Part shown: piece by piece, positions 38,554-48,732 of the stretch
How the letters are laid out: each line of letters begins with the position of its first letter
Numbering within the stretch: position 1 is the first letter of the stretch
Source: Ligilactobacillus salivarius DSM 20555 = ATCC 11741
GTDB taxonomy: Bacteria; Bacillota; Bacilli; Lactobacillales; Lactobacillaceae
DNA length: 64,000 nt
Reading direction: 5' to 3'
Assembly: GCF_001435955.1 (NCBI RefSeq)
Contig: NZ_AYYT01000004.1
Span: forward strand, 1-64,000
Notes under the pieces: generated by a model
Seen by the model: only the letters and a program-made list of their open reading frames with translations
Database searches by the model: none
Told to the model about the DNA's origin: nothing
Position numbers and translations under genes: made by a program

Positions 38554-38610
38554 TTGTATACATGTTTGACATACAATAAGATTAACGGGGCTTACTGTGG
38601 GGCAAACAAT
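38554..38610 (-). promoter_or_regulatory. L13-type ribosomal protein leader
   Basis: The transcript between promoter and rplM can fold with TGTTTG (38603-38608) pairing to CAAACA (38563-38568). Between them lie GCCCC and CCCCGTT blocks that are unusually G/C-rich for this region. Rfam describes an L13 leader in Bacilli. I assign it by position and fold, without a covariance search. Confidence 0.5.
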
Positions 38611-38620
38611 ACCAAATACT

Positions 38621-38649
38621 AGTTTATTACTTGTTTAACAATAAGTCAA
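38621..38649 (-). promoter_or_regulatory. Promoter of rplM-rpsI
   Basis: Minus-strand TTGACT at 38644-38649 and TAAACT at 38621-38626, 17 bases apart. Confidence 0.72.
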
Positions 38650-38669
38650 TATATAATAATTGAGTTTTC

Positions 38670-39440
38670 TTATAATTTTTCATCCTCTTCATCATAATAT
38701 ACTTCCTTTAAGTATAAGCCACTAGCTGGTGCTGTCTGTCTTGCTTGACTTCTATCCTTAACTTTATACAATCTCAAAAAATCGTGTACTGGTCTTTTTC
38801 CATTACCAATTTCCAGAAGTGTTGCCACCATTATCCTAACTTGATTATACAAAAATCCATTTCCATAAAATTCAAAAACTATTTCATCGTTTACCTTATC
38901 TTCGTAAACTTTAGCTTCATAAATTGTTCTTACATGACTTTTCGCTTGACTACCAGAAGCAACAAAACTTGAATAATCATGTGTTCCTTCAACATCTGGC
39001 ATCGCTTCTTTTATTTTTTCTATATCTAAAGGATACTTATAGTGTCCTGTATACAATCTCTTAAAAGGATTTACAAATTCCCCTCTACTAACACGATATA
39101 AGTATCTTTTCCCATGAGTTGTATATCTTGAATGAAAATCATTTGGTACTATTTTGCAATCTACTACTTCACAGTCCAGCGGCAACATACTATTTAATCC
39201 TCTCAACATACCTTTAGCAGAAATAGGATGCGGAAAATCAAAATGTACAACTTGCCCTAAAGCATGTACTCCAGAATCTGTTCTCCCTGATCCATAAACA
39301 GTTATATACTCATCCTTTTTACTCATTTTGTTAATAGCTTTTTCCAGAACAAATTGAACTGTTCTTTGATTGGGTTGAGCTTGAAAACCAGCAAAATTAG
39401 TACCATCATAAGCTAACGTTACTTTAAATCTTTGCGTCAT
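38670..39440 (-). CDS. truA: tRNA pseudouridine(38-40) synthase
   Basis: Isomerises uridines 38, 39 and 40 in the anticodon arm of many tRNAs. The 256-residue protein ([13 protein letters not shown] start) contains the catalytic Asp in [11 protein letters not shown] near residue 55. The ATG at 39440 has AAAGGAAG upstream; the longer in-frame reading begins inside the ribosome site. It follows ecfT by 15 bases and probably shares the ECF operon, a usual arrangement in Firmicutes. Confidence 0.95.
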   Translation of the reverse strand: MTQRFKVTLAYDGTNFAGFQAQPNQRTVQFVLEKAINKMSKKDEYITVYGSGRTDSGVHALGQVVHFDFPHPISAKGMLRGLNSMLPLDCEVVDCKIVPNDFHSRYTTHGKRYLYRVSRGEFVNPFKRLYTGHYKYPLDIEKIKEAMPDVEGTHDYSSFVASGSQAKSHVRTIYEAKVYEDKVNDEIVFEFYGNGFLYNQVRIMVATLLEIGNGKRPVHDFLRLYKVKDRSQARQTAPASGLYLKEVYYDEEDEKL

Positions 39441-39455
39441 ATTTCTTCCTTTCAA

Positions 39456-40250
39456 TTAGTTTTTTAGAATAATTAATGCTATTGTTAAAACTGCAAAAGC
39501 AATGATAGTCATCGTATCACGCAATTTCCATACATGTACTCTAAATTTAGTTCTACCCTCTCCACCTTTGTATCCTCGAGCTTCCATCGCAGTAGCCAAA
39601 TCTTCAGCTCGATTGAAAGAAGATACAAACAATGGGATTAGTATAGGAATTACAGCTTTTACTTGCTCAACTAATGAACCTTCACCAAAATTAACACCTC
39701 TTGAACGCTGAGCATTCATTATTTTAGCTGTTTCATCCATTAAAGTAGGTACAAATCTTAATGCTATCGAAAGCATTAGAGAAATTTCATATACTGGAAC
39801 CTTCAAATATTTCAATGGCTTTAACAATGACTCCATAGCATCTGAAATTTCTAATGGCGATGTTGTTAATGTTAATAAGGTAGACATCACTATTATCAAG
39901 ACAAATCTAAAAAATACATAGACACCATTTACTAGCCCATATTTAGATAATGTAAAAGGCCCCCAATGCCAAAATACATGACCACCATTTGTAAAAAAGA
40001 CTTGCAATAATACTGTAAATAATATTAACCAAACTAATGGTATTATTCCTCTAATAAAAAAGCTCAATTTAATTTTTGATAATAATACTCCCAAAAAAGT
40101 AAAAGCTATCAACAATAAATATGTTTGCCAGTTATTAGCGAGAAAAATTATTCCTATAAAATAGAAACTTAGTGCTAATTTACTTCGAGGATCCATTCTA
40201 TGAATTAAAGAATTACCATTGATATATCTTCCTAAAAGTAATTTATTCAT
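39456..40250 (-). CDS. ecfT: ECF transporter transmembrane subunit EcfT
   Basis: Scaffold membrane subunit shared by several vitamin-uptake complexes. The 264-residue protein has about five or six membrane segments and the two cytoplasmic coupling helices with the family's Ala-Arg-Gly motifs, seen as SRG (near 184) and EARGY (near 222), which dock on the two ATPases. Its ATG overlaps the end of ecfA2. S-components are encoded elsewhere. Confidence 0.94.
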   Translation of the reverse strand: MNKLLLGRYINGNSLIHRMDPRSKLALSFYFIGIIFLANNWQTYLLLIAFTFLGVLLSKIKLSFFIRGIIPLVWLILFTVLLQVFFTNGGHVFWHWGPFTLSKYGLVNGVYVFFRFVLIIVMSTLLTLTTSPLEISDAMESLLKPLKYLKVPVYEISLMLSIALRFVPTLMDETAKIMNAQRSRGVNFGEGSLVEQVKAVIPILIPLFVSSFNRAEDLATAMEARGYKGGEGRTKFRVHVWKLRDTMTIIAFAVLTIALIILKN

Positions 40251-41112
40251 TCAAATTTCCCCCTAGTATTTTCAAAATTTCATCAGTTAACTCTTCACTT
40301 TGTAGTGGAATACTATGTTTAGAAAGAGCTAACTTATCAAACAATTTGTAGGCAAAATCTGTAGTTTGTGGAAGATTTAAATGATGATTTTTTAACCACT
40401 CTGGATCACTAAATAGTTCTTTAGGAGTAGAATCAGCAATTACTTTACCTGATTCCAAGACTATTACATGATCAGCATATTCAGCAACATCATTCATTTG
40501 GTGTGTTACTAAGATGATTGTTAAGTTTTCATCTTTATGCAATCTATTAAACATTTCCATCATTTGATGGCGTCCCTCAGGATCTAATCCCGCAGTTGGT
40601 TCATCTAATACTAAAACTTTTGGTTCCATTGCCAAAATCCCTGCAATTGCTACTCTTCTCATTTGACCACCAGATAATTCAAAAGGTGATTTCTCCAATA
40701 CTTCTTCAGGAAGAGCTACTAATTTTGCTTTTTCTCTTGCAATTTTTTCGGCTTCATCTTCACTTTTTCCAAAGTTTTTAGGAGCAAATGCTATATCTTT
40801 TAGAACTGTTTCTTCAAATAATTGTGCTTCAGGAAATTGAAAAACAAATCCTACTTCTTTTCTTAATTTTCCCAACTCTTTATTTTTAGTGGTATTATCG
40901 ATTGTATATCCATTGATTGAAATTTCTCCACTAGTAGGTTTCAATAGGCCATTCAAATGCTGTAGCAATGTAGATTTGCCACTACCGGTATGTCCGACTA
41001 TTGCCGTATAACTACCGTCTTTAATATTTATAGATACATCTTTCAATGCTACATGTTCTAAAGGTGTTCCAATTTGGTAAGTATAATTTAATTTTTTTGC
41101 TTGAATTGACAT
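40243..41112 (-). CDS. ecfA2: ECF transporter ATPase EcfA2 (CbiO)
   Basis: Second ATPase of the energy-coupling factor module. The 289-residue protein has Walker A GHTGSGKST at 40-48, LSGGQ near 144, and Walker B VLVLDEPT near 165, plus a C-terminal dimerisation region. It starts at ATG 41112, overlapping the end of ecfA1, and overlaps ecfT at its own end, so the three subunits are translationally coupled. Confidence 0.94.
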   Translation of the reverse strand: MSIQAKKLNYTYQIGTPLEHVALKDVSINIKDGSYTAIVGHTGSGKSTLLQHLNGLLKPTSGEISINGYTIDNTTKNKELGKLRKEVGFVFQFPEAQLFEETVLKDIAFAPKNFGKSEDEAEKIAREKAKLVALPEEVLEKSPFELSGGQMRRVAIAGILAMEPKVLVLDEPTAGLDPEGRHQMMEMFNRLHKDENLTIILVTHQMNDVAEYADHVIVLESGKVIADSTPKELFSDPEWLKNHHLNLPQTTDFAYKLFDKLALSKHSIPLQSEELTDEILKILGGNLNE

Positions 41113-41936
41113 AACCAATCGACCATTTCCTCTTCTGTAAAATATTTATTTGGAATATCTACACCCTTTTTTGTAAGTTCTCTTCTAATTTTCTCAGCAA
41201 AAGGAATATCTAATCCAATATTTAATAATTCATCATTCTTTATAAAAATAGATTCTGGCTTACCATCATCAATTATTTTACCGTCATCGAGAACAATAAC
41301 TCTATCTGCTAAAGTAGCTTCATCAATATCATGTGTAATAGAAATAACAGTGAACTTATACTCATCTTTTAAATCTTTGATAAGAGTAATCAAACCTTTT
41401 CTTCCTTCTGGATCAAGCATACTTGTAGCTTCATCAAGGATAATTATTTTAGGTCTCAATGCTAATACTCCAGCAATTGCTACTCTTTGCTTTTGTCCAC
41501 CAGATAATCTTGCTGGTTCATGAGTAGCAAATTTTTCCATCCCGACAACTTTCAAAGCATCGGCTACACGCGATACCATTTCTTCTCTAGGTACTCCTTG
41601 ATTTTCTAAACCAAATGCTATATCACTTTCAACATCCGCGCCAACAAACTGATTATCGGGATTTTGGAATACCATTCCTATTTTTTTTCTGATATCCCAA
41701 ATATTTTTTTCATTCATTTCATAGCCATCAACTTTTATACTGCCAGATTCAGCCTTTAACAGTCCATCTATTAGCCGAGCTAATGTGGATTTTCCACTAC
41801 CATTATGCCCAATTAAAGCTATCCATTGACCGTCCTTTATATTTAAAGTTAAATTTTTCAGAATGTATTTATTTTGTCGAGCGTATTTGAAAGATAAATT
41901 ATCAATTTCAATTATATTTCCATCTGTCAAACTCAT
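41088..41936 (-). CDS. ecfA1: ECF transporter ATPase EcfA1 (CbiO)
   Basis: First ATPase of the module that powers uptake of vitamins and trace metals through exchangeable S-components. The 282-residue protein has Walker A GHNGSGKST at 43-51, the signature LSGGQ near 144, and Walker B IIILDEATSMLD. The start is ATG 41936, nine bases after AGGAG; a TTG two codons earlier would be too close to that site. An extended -10 promoter lies 38 bases upstream. Confidence 0.94.
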   Translation of the reverse strand: MSLTDGNIIEIDNLSFKYARQNKYILKNLTLNIKDGQWIALIGHNGSGKSTLARLIDGLLKAESGSIKVDGYEMNEKNIWDIRKKIGMVFQNPDNQFVGADVESDIAFGLENQGVPREEMVSRVADALKVVGMEKFATHEPARLSGGQKQRVAIAGVLALRPKIIILDEATSMLDPEGRKGLITLIKDLKDEYKFTVISITHDIDEATLADRVIVLDDGKIIDDGKPESIFIKNDELLNIGLDIPFAEKIRRELTKKGVDIPNKYFTEEEMVDWLCQFKQKN

Positions 41937-41973
41937 AAACAATTACTCCTAGATATTATATATACATAGTAAT

Positions 41974-41982
41974 AATATACCA
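41974..41982 (-). promoter_or_regulatory. Extended -10 promoter of ecfA1-ecfA2-ecfT-truA
   Basis: Minus-strand TGGTATATT with TATATT at 41974-41979. It lies after the terminator at 42024-42054, so the ECF genes are separate from rplQ. Confidence 0.55.
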
Positions 41983-42023
41983 TATATAAACTAAGAAAAC
42001 TTATTTTAGTCATGACGTATTCA

Positions 42024-42054
42024 AACAAAAAAGACACTCGTAATGAGTGTCTTT
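42024..42054 (-). terminator. Terminator of the rpoA-rplQ transcript
   Basis: Perfect ten-base arms AAAGACACTC and GAGTGTCTTT with a five-base loop. TTTTTTGTTTG follows on the minus strand. Confidence 0.88.
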
Positions 42055-42104
42055 AAAATGCTAATATACCAATGATTATGATAAATATCAATTTTATAGA
42101 AAAC

Positions 42105-42222
42105 AAAAAATCACTTTTTATAACGAAGATTCACAAGATATCAAATATCTGCTACTTTGGACTAGACTCGGTTAATTTATATCTCCCAACATCATAACAC
42201 CCAATTATCGTTATAAAAGTGA
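42105..42222 (-). ncRNA. L17 downstream element (L17DE) RNA
   Basis: A structured 3' region directly after rplQ. The end arms TCACTTTTATAACGA (42208-42222) and TCGTTATAAAAAGTGA (42111-42126) form a stem of about 15 pairs with one bulged base, enclosing some 80 bases with smaller arms such as AGATATTTGATATCT. It is followed by TTTTTTG, so it may also stop transcription. Rfam describes an L17 downstream element in exactly this position in lactic acid bacteria and Listeria. Its function is unknown. Confidence 0.75.
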
Positions 42223-42250
42223 CAATTTCTTTTATTTACTTATCGAAAGT

Positions 42251-42634
42251 TTAGTCGACTAATTCTAGCACAACCATCTTTGCAGCGTCGCCACGACGTT
42301 CACTCATCTTAAGAATACGAGTGTAACCACCATTACGTTCTGCAAAACGAGGTGCAAGATCATCAAATAACTTTTGTAAAGCTGATTGAACAACTACATC
42401 GTCGTTTTCTTCTTTTACATCAGCAACAACATTCATTACAAATGCAGCAGCGCGACGACGAGAAGCTAAATCACCTTTTTTACCTAAAGTAATCATCTTT
42501 TCAACAAATTTACGAACTTCTTTAGCACGTGTTTCTGTTGTAACGATTTTTTCGTTAACAATTAAATCAGTTGTTAAGTTACGCAACATTGCCTTACGAT
42601 GTGCACTTGTGCGTCCTAATTTACGGTAAGCCAT
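42251..42634 (-). CDS. rplQ: 50S ribosomal protein L17 (bL17)
   Basis: Large-subunit protein near the peptide exit tunnel. The 127-residue protein starts [20 protein letters not shown], which is diagnostic. It is the last coding gene of the infA-rplQ unit, 33 bases after rpoA, and is followed by the L17 downstream element. Confidence 0.97.
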   Translation of the reverse strand: MAYRKLGRTSAHRKAMLRNLTTDLIVNEKIVTTETRAKEVRKFVEKMITLGKKGDLASRRRAAAFVMNVVADVKEENDDVVVQSALQKLFDDLAPRFAERNGGYTRILKMSERRGDAAKMVVLELVD

Positions 42635-42667
42635 GAACAGATTCCCTCCCTTTAGTTATAGTAAATT

Positions 42668-43612
42668 CTAGTCATCATGACGTAAAGACAAGCCAAGATC
42701 TGCCAATTTAGCCTTAACTTCGTCTAAGGATTTACGTCCTAAGTTACGTACTTTCATCATGTCAGCTTCAGACTTATTAGTTAATTCTTGAACTGTATTG
42801 ATACCTGCACGTTTTAGACAGTTATATGAACGAACTGACAAATCAAGCTCTTCAATCGTCATTTCTAACATTTTTTCTTTATGCGTTTCTTCTTTTTCTA
42901 CCATGATTTCAGCATTCTTAGCTTCATCTGTTAAATCAACAAACAATGCCAAGTGTTCTGTTAAAATCTTAGCAGAAAGACTAATAGCTTCACTAGGAGT
43001 GATAGAACCATTTGTCCACACATCAAGAGTTAATTTGTCATAATCATTTTTTTGACCAACACGTGTTTTCTCTACTTGGTAGTTAACGCGTTCGATCGGG
43101 GTATAAATAGAGTCGATAGGTAATACACCAATTGGCATATCATCTGCAAGAGCCTTATTATCATTAGCTGAAACATAACCACGACCCTTATTAGCATTCA
43201 TCCGAACATGAAGTTCAGCCCCATCAGCAACTGTACAAATATATTGTTCTGGATTAAGAACTTCTACATCACTATTACTCTGGATATCTCCAGCAGTCAC
43301 TTCCATCGGACCAGTAACATTAATTTCTAATGCTTGACTGTCTTCAGATTCCATACTTAAAGCAACTTTCTTCAAATTCAAAATGATTAAAGTAACATCT
43401 TCAAGAACACCTGGAATAGTAGAAAATTCATGAAGAACACCATCAATTTGAACGTCTGTAATAGCAGCACCTGGTAATGAAGAAAGTAAGATACGACGTA
43501 AAGAGTTACCTAAAGTTGTACCATAACCACGTTCAAGCGGTTCTATAACAAACTTGCCGTAGTTATTATCTTCTTCAATTTTATGAATTTTTGGTTTTTC
43601 AAATTCGATCAT
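42668..43612 (-). CDS. rpoA: RNA polymerase alpha subunit
   Basis: Assembly platform of RNA polymerase. The 314-residue protein has the N-terminal dimer domain ([20 protein letters not shown] near residues 30-50) and a C-terminal domain (about 245-314) that contacts UP elements and activators, with [10 protein letters not shown] near the end. I start it at ATG 43612 ([11 protein letters not shown]), behind AAAGGGG; the seven-codon longer form overlaps this ribosome site. Confidence 0.97.
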
Positions 43613-43696
43613 TCTTATCTTTACCCCTTTCAAAACGTAACGTGTAATCTGGCGAAAACATTATGAGTTTCTCTCAAAAATGAATACTGACCCACA

Positions 43697-44083
43697 TTAA
43701 ACACGACGGCGTTTTGGAGGACGGCATCCGTTATGAGGAACTGGTGTAACATCCTTGATAGATGTAACTTCCAAACCTGTTGTTTGAAGAGCACGAATTG
43801 CTGCTTCACGACCAGAACCTGGTCCTTTAACTGCTACTTCAACTGTCTTCATACCATGTTCCATAGCACCTTTAGCAGCTGCTTCAGAAGCCATTTGTGC
43901 TGCAAATGGTGTAGACTTACGAGAACCCTTGAAACCAAGAGAACCAGCTGAAGACCATGCTACTGCGTTACCATGAACATCAGTAATCATAACAAGTGTA
44001 TTATTGAATGTTGAATGAATATGTGCAACACCGCTCTCTATATTCTTCTTTACACGGCGCTTGCGTGATTTCTTAACTGCCAT
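43697..44083 (-). CDS. rpsK: 30S ribosomal protein S11 (uS11)
   Basis: Small-subunit platform protein that helps hold mRNA. The 128-residue protein shows [15 protein letters not shown] and ends CRPPKRRRV, both typical. It lies 27 bases after rpsM, with AGGAGG upstream of the ATG. Confidence 0.97.
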   Translation of the reverse strand: MAVKKSRKRRVKKNIESGVAHIHSTFNNTLVMITDVHGNAVAWSSAGSLGFKGSRKSTPFAAQMASEAAAKGAMEHGMKTVEVAVKGPGSGREAAIRALQTTGLEVTSIKDVTPVPHNGCRPPKRRRV

Positions 44084-44110
44084 GAAATAGCTAACCTCCT
44101 TTGTTAATTA

Positions 44111-44476
44111 TTATTTCTTTTTACCTGCAATTGAAACTGCTGGGCCTTTACGTGTACGTGCGTTGTTCTTAGTATTTTGACCGCGAACTGGTAAATGACG
44201 ACGATGACGTAGACCACGGTAAGAGCCAATTTCAGAAAGACGCTTGATGTTTAAGGAAACTTCACGACGAAGATCACCTTCAACTTTGTACTTATCTACA
44301 ACTGCACGAATCTTATCTTCTTGATCAGCTGTTAAATCACGTACACGAACATCTTCTGAAACACCTGCTTCGCTCAAGATCTTTTGAGCTGTGGAATTAC
44401 CGATACCATAAATGTAAGTTAATCCGATTACGACACGCTTGTTACGTGGTAAATCGACACCTGCAATACGAGCCAT
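44111..44476 (-). CDS. rpsM: 30S ribosomal protein S13 (uS13)
   Basis: Head protein that bridges to the large subunit and contacts P-site tRNA. The 121-residue protein begins [15 protein letters not shown], has the [15 protein letters not shown] stretch, and ends in a basic GKKK tail. It follows the short rpmJ gene. Confidence 0.97.
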   Translation of the reverse strand: MARIAGVDLPRNKRVVIGLTYIYGIGNSTAQKILSEAGVSEDVRVRDLTADQEDKIRAVVDKYKVEGDLRREVSLNIKRLSEIGSYRGLRHRRHLPVRGQNTKNNARTRKGPAVSIAGKKK

Positions 44477-44501
44477 TACAATTACACCTCCTAATTAATT
44501 A

Positions 44502-44615
44502 TTATCCTTGACGTTGTTTGTGCTTTGGATTACTGCAAATAACCATAACGCGACCTTTACGCTTAATTACTTTACAGTGTTCACACATTGGTTTAACTGA
44601 TGGTCTTACTTTCAT
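44502..44615 (-). CDS. rpmJ: 50S ribosomal protein L36 (bL36)
   Basis: A 37-residue zinc-binding protein of the large subunit that is easy to miss because of its size. It reads [10 protein letters not shown] at the start and ends KQRQG. The C+ form zinc ligands are present: Cys11, Cys14 and Cys27 with His32. AGGAGG lies eight bases before the ATG. It sits between infA and rpsM, the conserved location. Confidence 0.96.
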
Positions 44616-44650
44616 TAATTATACCTCCTAATATATTCTCGAAGTACAAT

Positions 44651-44869
44651 CTATTTAAAGCGATAGGTAATGCGTCCCTTAGTTAAATCGTAAGGGGACA
44701 TTTCAACTGTCACTTTATCTCCAGGCAAGATACGAATATAGTGCATTCTAATTTTACCGGAAACATGTGCTAGAATTTCATGTCCGTTTTCGAGTTCAAC
44801 CTTGAACATCGCATTAGGCAACGTTTCTTTAATCGTGCCTTCAATTTCAATCACATCATCTTTCGCCAT
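44651..44869 (-). CDS. infA: Translation initiation factor IF-1
   Basis: An OB-fold protein of 72 residues that binds the ribosomal A site during initiation. It starts [15 protein letters not shown] and ends RITYRFK, both standard. It is the first gene of its own unit, since a promoter and a leader of about 130 bases lie between it and adk. Confidence 0.97.
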   Translation of the reverse strand: MAKDDVIEIEGTIKETLPNAMFKVELENGHEILAHVSGKIRMHYIRILPGDKVTVEMSPYDLTKGRITYRFK

Positions 44870-45008
44870 GCAAAAGTACCTCCTTAATTGGTTTTAAAAC
44901 TTTACACGTAAAAATGTGAGAAGCTTTCTTTGGAGTCCCACCTTTTTCCGCAAGTTCATTTGCCTATTTAAAGGCAAACTGAGCCTATTGAAAAGATAAA
45001 CCTGAATT
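44870..45008 (-). promoter_or_regulatory. Long leader of infA with a hairpin
   Basis: The untranslated leader includes a perfect seven-base hairpin TTTGCCT/AGGCAAA at 44959-44977 with a five-base loop, and no reading frame. There is no T tract. It may be a regulatory leader for the infA to rplQ unit; I do not recognise a named family. Confidence 0.4.
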
Positions 45009-45037
45009 ATAATATCACATATACCTAACTAATTCAA
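45009..45037 (-). promoter_or_regulatory. Promoter of infA-rpmJ-rpsM-rpsK-rpoA-rplQ
   Basis: Minus-strand TTGAAT at 45032-45037 and TATTAT at 45009-45014, 17 bases apart, with TGA before the -10. Confidence 0.72.
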
Positions 45038-45046
45038 GAAATAATT

Positions 45047-45076
45047 AAAAAAGAATGCAAAAATATTTGCATCCTT
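45047..45076 (-). terminator. Terminator after adk
   Basis: Arms GGATGCAAA and TTTGCATTC (one wobble pair) with a short loop, followed on the minus strand by TTTTTTAATT. Confidence 0.8.
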
Positions 45077-45083
45077 TTAAAAT

Positions 45084-45755
<672 letters not shown>

Positions 45756-45772
45756 CTAAATTGTACCTGTTA

Positions 45773-45778
45773 ATTATA
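45773..45778 (-). promoter_or_regulatory. Possible adk promoter -10
   Basis: Perfect minus-strand TATAAT, with TTTGCA 16 bases upstream as a possible -35 at the edge of the secY hairpin. Confidence 0.45.
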
Positions 45779-45797
45779 ACTTATTTTTTTAATATGC

Positions 45798-45836
45798 AAA
45801 AGGTCAGAAAGATATAAAATATCTCTCTGACCTTTT
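45798..45836 (-). terminator. Hairpin after secY
   Basis: Long arms with AAAAGGTCAG and CTGACCTTTT cores and a paired ATATCT/AGATAT inner part. The T tract is short (CTTTTGC), so this may be a partial terminator that lowers expression between secY and adk. Confidence 0.65.
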
Positions 45837-45842
45837 CAGTTC

Positions 45843-47141
45843 TTATTCACGTATAAAGCCTACGTATTCTTGTTTCATCATCATACCATTTAATTGATTA
45901 ATTGTTTGAATTGTAACACCAACAACAATCAATAAACTAGTACCACCTAGTCCGATTGATTCATCCAATCCCCAAACTGCAGATGCAACTAAAGGAATTA
46001 ATGAAATAAGACCTAGATACAATGAACCTACTGAACTGAGACGCATCAATAATCTTGATACATATCTTTCAGTTTCTTTTCCTGGCCATACACTAGGTAT
46101 GTAACTTCCTTGTTTTTGCAAGTTTTCAGAAAGTTTTTCTGGGTTAACTTGAACAAATGCATAGAAGAAAGTAAATACTACAATTAAAACTGTGTAAAGA
46201 ATCATACCTGGAGTAGATTGCATATTAAAAATACTTGTCATAATCTTATACCATGTATCTTCAGAGTGGTTCTGTGTGAAAGCTAATAGTATTGTTTGAG
46301 GTGCTGAAATAAATGAACTAGCAAAAATAACAGGAATAACCCCAGCAACATTAACTTTCAATGGTAAATAAGAATTTTCAGTTGCTCCAGCCAATCTTCT
46401 AGTATATTGAATAGGAATTTTATAGCTTGCTTGTTCAACATACGTAACAAATGTAACGATTATTAAAATAACAATCAATAAAATAACTACATATAATATT
46501 GGTTCCCATAAATCACTACCAGTAACACCTGAGAACTGATCTTTATAAATCTGTACGATTCCATCTGGAACACGAGATAAAATACCAGCCATAATAATCA
46601 TAGAGATTCCGTTTCCCAGACCTCTATCAGTTATCATGTCACCCAACCATGTAGTAAACATAGTTCCACCAGTTAAAACAATTCCTACAACTACAAATGT
46701 TTTAACACTTGGGTTAGTTACAAGGTTTAAGCTACTCAAAGCATTAAAACCAGCAGTGATTGCGATTGATTGTACAAACGCAAGCACAATAGTTAAATAT
46801 CTAGTTACTTGATTTAACTTTCTACGCCCTACTTCACCTTGTTTACTCCATTCAACAAATCTAGGAACAATATCCATTTGTAATAACTGAACAACAATTT
46901 GCGCAGTAATATATGGAGAAACACCCATAGCAAATAGTGAGAAGTTAGTTAAACCACCACCACTAAAAATATTCAACATATTAATTAACCCTGAAGATGC
47001 AACGCTTTGCAGAGCTTTAGCGTTGATCCCAGGGACAGTGATATAAGTGCCTAAGCGAAATACAATCAAGACACCTAAGGTAAATAAGATTTTTTTTCGA
47101 ATCTCTTTTACAGCTAAGGCGTTCTTCATTGTCTTAAGCAT
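45843..47141 (-). CDS. secY: Protein translocase subunit SecY
   Basis: Central channel of the Sec translocon. The 432-residue protein has ten membrane segments, and signature stretches such as FRLGTYITVPGI near residue 28 and GISMIIMAGI near residue 177. It follows rplO by two bases at the end of the spc operon. Confidence 0.97.
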   Translation of the reverse strand: MLKTMKNALAVKEIRKKILFTLGVLIVFRLGTYITVPGINAKALQSVASSGLINMLNIFSGGGLTNFSLFAMGVSPYITAQIVVQLLQMDIVPRFVEWSKQGEVGRRKLNQVTRYLTIVLAFVQSIAITAGFNALSSLNLVTNPSVKTFVVVGIVLTGGTMFTTWLGDMITDRGLGNGISMIIMAGILSRVPDGIVQIYKDQFSGVTGSDLWEPILYVVILLIVILIIVTFVTYVEQASYKIPIQYTRRLAGATENSYLPLKVNVAGVIPVIFASSFISAPQTILLAFTQNHSEDTWYKIMTSIFNMQSTPGMILYTVLIVVFTFFYAFVQVNPEKLSENLQKQGSYIPSVWPGKETERYVSRLLMRLSSVGSLYLGLISLIPLVASAVWGLDESIGLGGTSLLIVVGVTIQTINQLNGMMMKQEYVGFIRE

Positions 47142-47143
47142 TA

Positions 47144-47578
47144 TTAAATCACCTCAGCTTTACCGCCTTTAGATTCGATTGCTTCCTTAGCAGATGCAGA
47201 GAACTTGCTTGCCTTTACAGTCAATTGCTTGTTCAATGTACCATTGCCAAGTACTTTGATACCATCTTTTTCATCTTTAATGATACCAGATTCTACTAAT
47301 AATGCAGGTGTTACTTCTGCACCATCTTCAAACTTATTTAAAGTTTCCAAGTTTACAATAGCATATTCTTTACGATTGATGTTCTTGAAACCACGTTTTG
47401 GCATACGACGGAACAATGGCATTTGTCCACCTTCAAAACCTAAACGTACCTTACCGCGAGCCTTTTGACCTTTTTGACCACGACCAGCAGTCTTACCATT
47501 ACCAGATGAAGTACCACGACCAACACGATTACGTACTTGGCGTGAACCTTCAGCAGGTTTCAATTCATGTAATTTCAT
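47144..47578 (-). CDS. rplO: 50S ribosomal protein L15 (uL15)
   Basis: Large-subunit assembly protein of 144 residues. The N-terminal half is a basic Gly-rich extension ([20 protein letters not shown]) that threads into 23S rRNA. It comes after rpmD and two bases before secY, the normal spc order. Confidence 0.97.
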   Translation of the reverse strand: MKLHELKPAEGSRQVRNRVGRGTSSGNGKTAGRGQKGQKARGKVRLGFEGGQMPLFRRMPKRGFKNINRKEYAIVNLETLNKFEDGAEVTPALLVESGIIKDEKDGIKVLGNGTLNKQLTVKASKFSASAKEAIESKGGKAEVI

Positions 47579-47613
47579 TAGGTTGGCACCTCCTTGTTAA
47601 TTTATAAAATAGA

Positions 47614-47796
47614 CTATTTAGCCAATTCAACGTCCACTAAATGATTGATTTTTCTAATTGCACCACGCATAGCTGCATTGTCAGGAACAACAACAGAGCT
47701 ATTTACTCGACCAAGACCTAAGCCTTTTACGATATCGCGTTGGTTTTGAGGACGTCCAATGACAGAACGAATTAAAGTAACTTTTAATTTATCCAT
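47614..47796 (-). CDS. rpmD: 50S ribosomal protein L30 (uL30)
   Basis: Short form of L30 with 60 residues, starting [20 protein letters not shown]. It lies between rpsE and rplO, with GGAGG before the ATG. Confidence 0.96.
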   Translation of the reverse strand: MDKLKVTLIRSVIGRPQNQRDIVKGLGLGRVNSSVVVPDNAAMRGAIRKINHLVDVELAK

Positions 47797-47809
47797 GAAT
47801 ATGTCCTCC

Positions 47810-48310
47810 TTATTCTGCTAAATGTTGAACGGAAACGCCGCGTAATTTTGCGACACTTTCAGCGTCCTTCATATTTACTAAACCATCAAATGTAGCACGT
47901 ACAACATTAACTGGTGTATTTGAACCTAATGATTTACTTGTAACATCAGCAATACCTGCAAGTTCCATAACGGCACGAACAGCACCACCTGCTGCAACTC
48001 CGGAACCGGCAATAGCTGGTTTCAACATAATACGACTACCACTGTATTGACCAATAACTTCGTGAGGAAGTGTCGTTCCAACAGTAGGAACTTCGATTAA
48101 GTTCTTACGAGCAGCGTCAACAGCCTTACGAATAGCTTCTGGTACTTCTTGAGCTTTACCAGTACCAAAACCTACGTGGCCGTTGTGGTCACCAACAACA
48201 ACTAAAGCAGCGAAACGTAGACGACGTCCACCTTTTACAACTTTAGTGATACGGTTAATCGCAACAACGCGATCTTCTAAATCTAATTGAGCTGGATCAA
48301 TAAAAGCCAT
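47810..48310 (-). CDS. rpsE: 30S ribosomal protein S5 (uS5)
   Basis: Small-subunit body protein that affects decoding accuracy. The 166-residue protein has the N-terminal double-stranded-RNA-binding fold ([14 protein letters not shown]) and the C-terminal domain with [13 protein letters not shown]. It starts 13 bases before rpmD in the normal order. Confidence 0.97.
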   Translation of the reverse strand: MAFIDPAQLDLEDRVVAINRITKVVKGGRRLRFAALVVVGDHNGHVGFGTGKAQEVPEAIRKAVDAARKNLIEVPTVGTTLPHEVIGQYSGSRIMLKPAIAGSGVAAGGAVRAVMELAGIADVTSKSLGSNTPVNVVRATFDGLVNMKDAESVAKLRGVSVQHLAE

Positions 48311-48331
48311 AAACGTTATTTCCTCCTTTTC

Positions 48332-48697
48332 CTAAAAGTCCAAACCATTTTCGCGTGCAGCTTCAGCCAAAGCTTGTACACGACCATGATATAGGTATCC
48401 GCCACGGTCAAATACAACTTCTTTGATACCTTTTTCTACAGCACGTTTAGCAACAACAGCACCTACAGAACTAGCTTGTTCTGTCTTTGTGTTGCCACTT
48501 ACTTCACTGTCTAAAGTAGAGGCACTAACTAGCGTCACACCCGCTACGTCATCAATAACTTGAGCGTAGATGTTTTTGTTTGAACGATAAACATTTAAGC
48601 GTGGGCACTCAGCAGTACCAGAGATTTTACCACGGACACGTGCATGACGTTTTTGACGTGTCTTATTCTTGTCTGGTTTTGAAATCACAATTTTCAC
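48332..48697 (-). CDS. rplR: 50S ribosomal protein L18 (uL18)
   Basis: Binds 5S rRNA in the central protuberance. The 121-residue protein has a basic N-terminus ([16 protein letters not shown]) and the typical RSNKNIYAQ and [12 protein letters not shown] motifs. It is located between rplF and rpsE. Confidence 0.97.
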   Translation of the reverse strand: MKIVISKPDKNKTRQKRHARVRGKISGTAECPRLNVYRSNKNIYAQVIDDVAGVTLVSASTLDSEVSGNTKTEQASSVGAVVAKRAVEKGIKEVVFDRGGYLYHGRVQALAEAARENGLDF

Positions 48698-48732
48698 CTC
48701 TTAGATTTATTTATTCAGCAAATTATGCTGCA

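Noticed and set aside
42668-43633. Longer rpoA start (MKGVKIR)
   Set aside because: It would start at a TTG that precedes the AAAGGGG ribosome site of the ATG at 43612.
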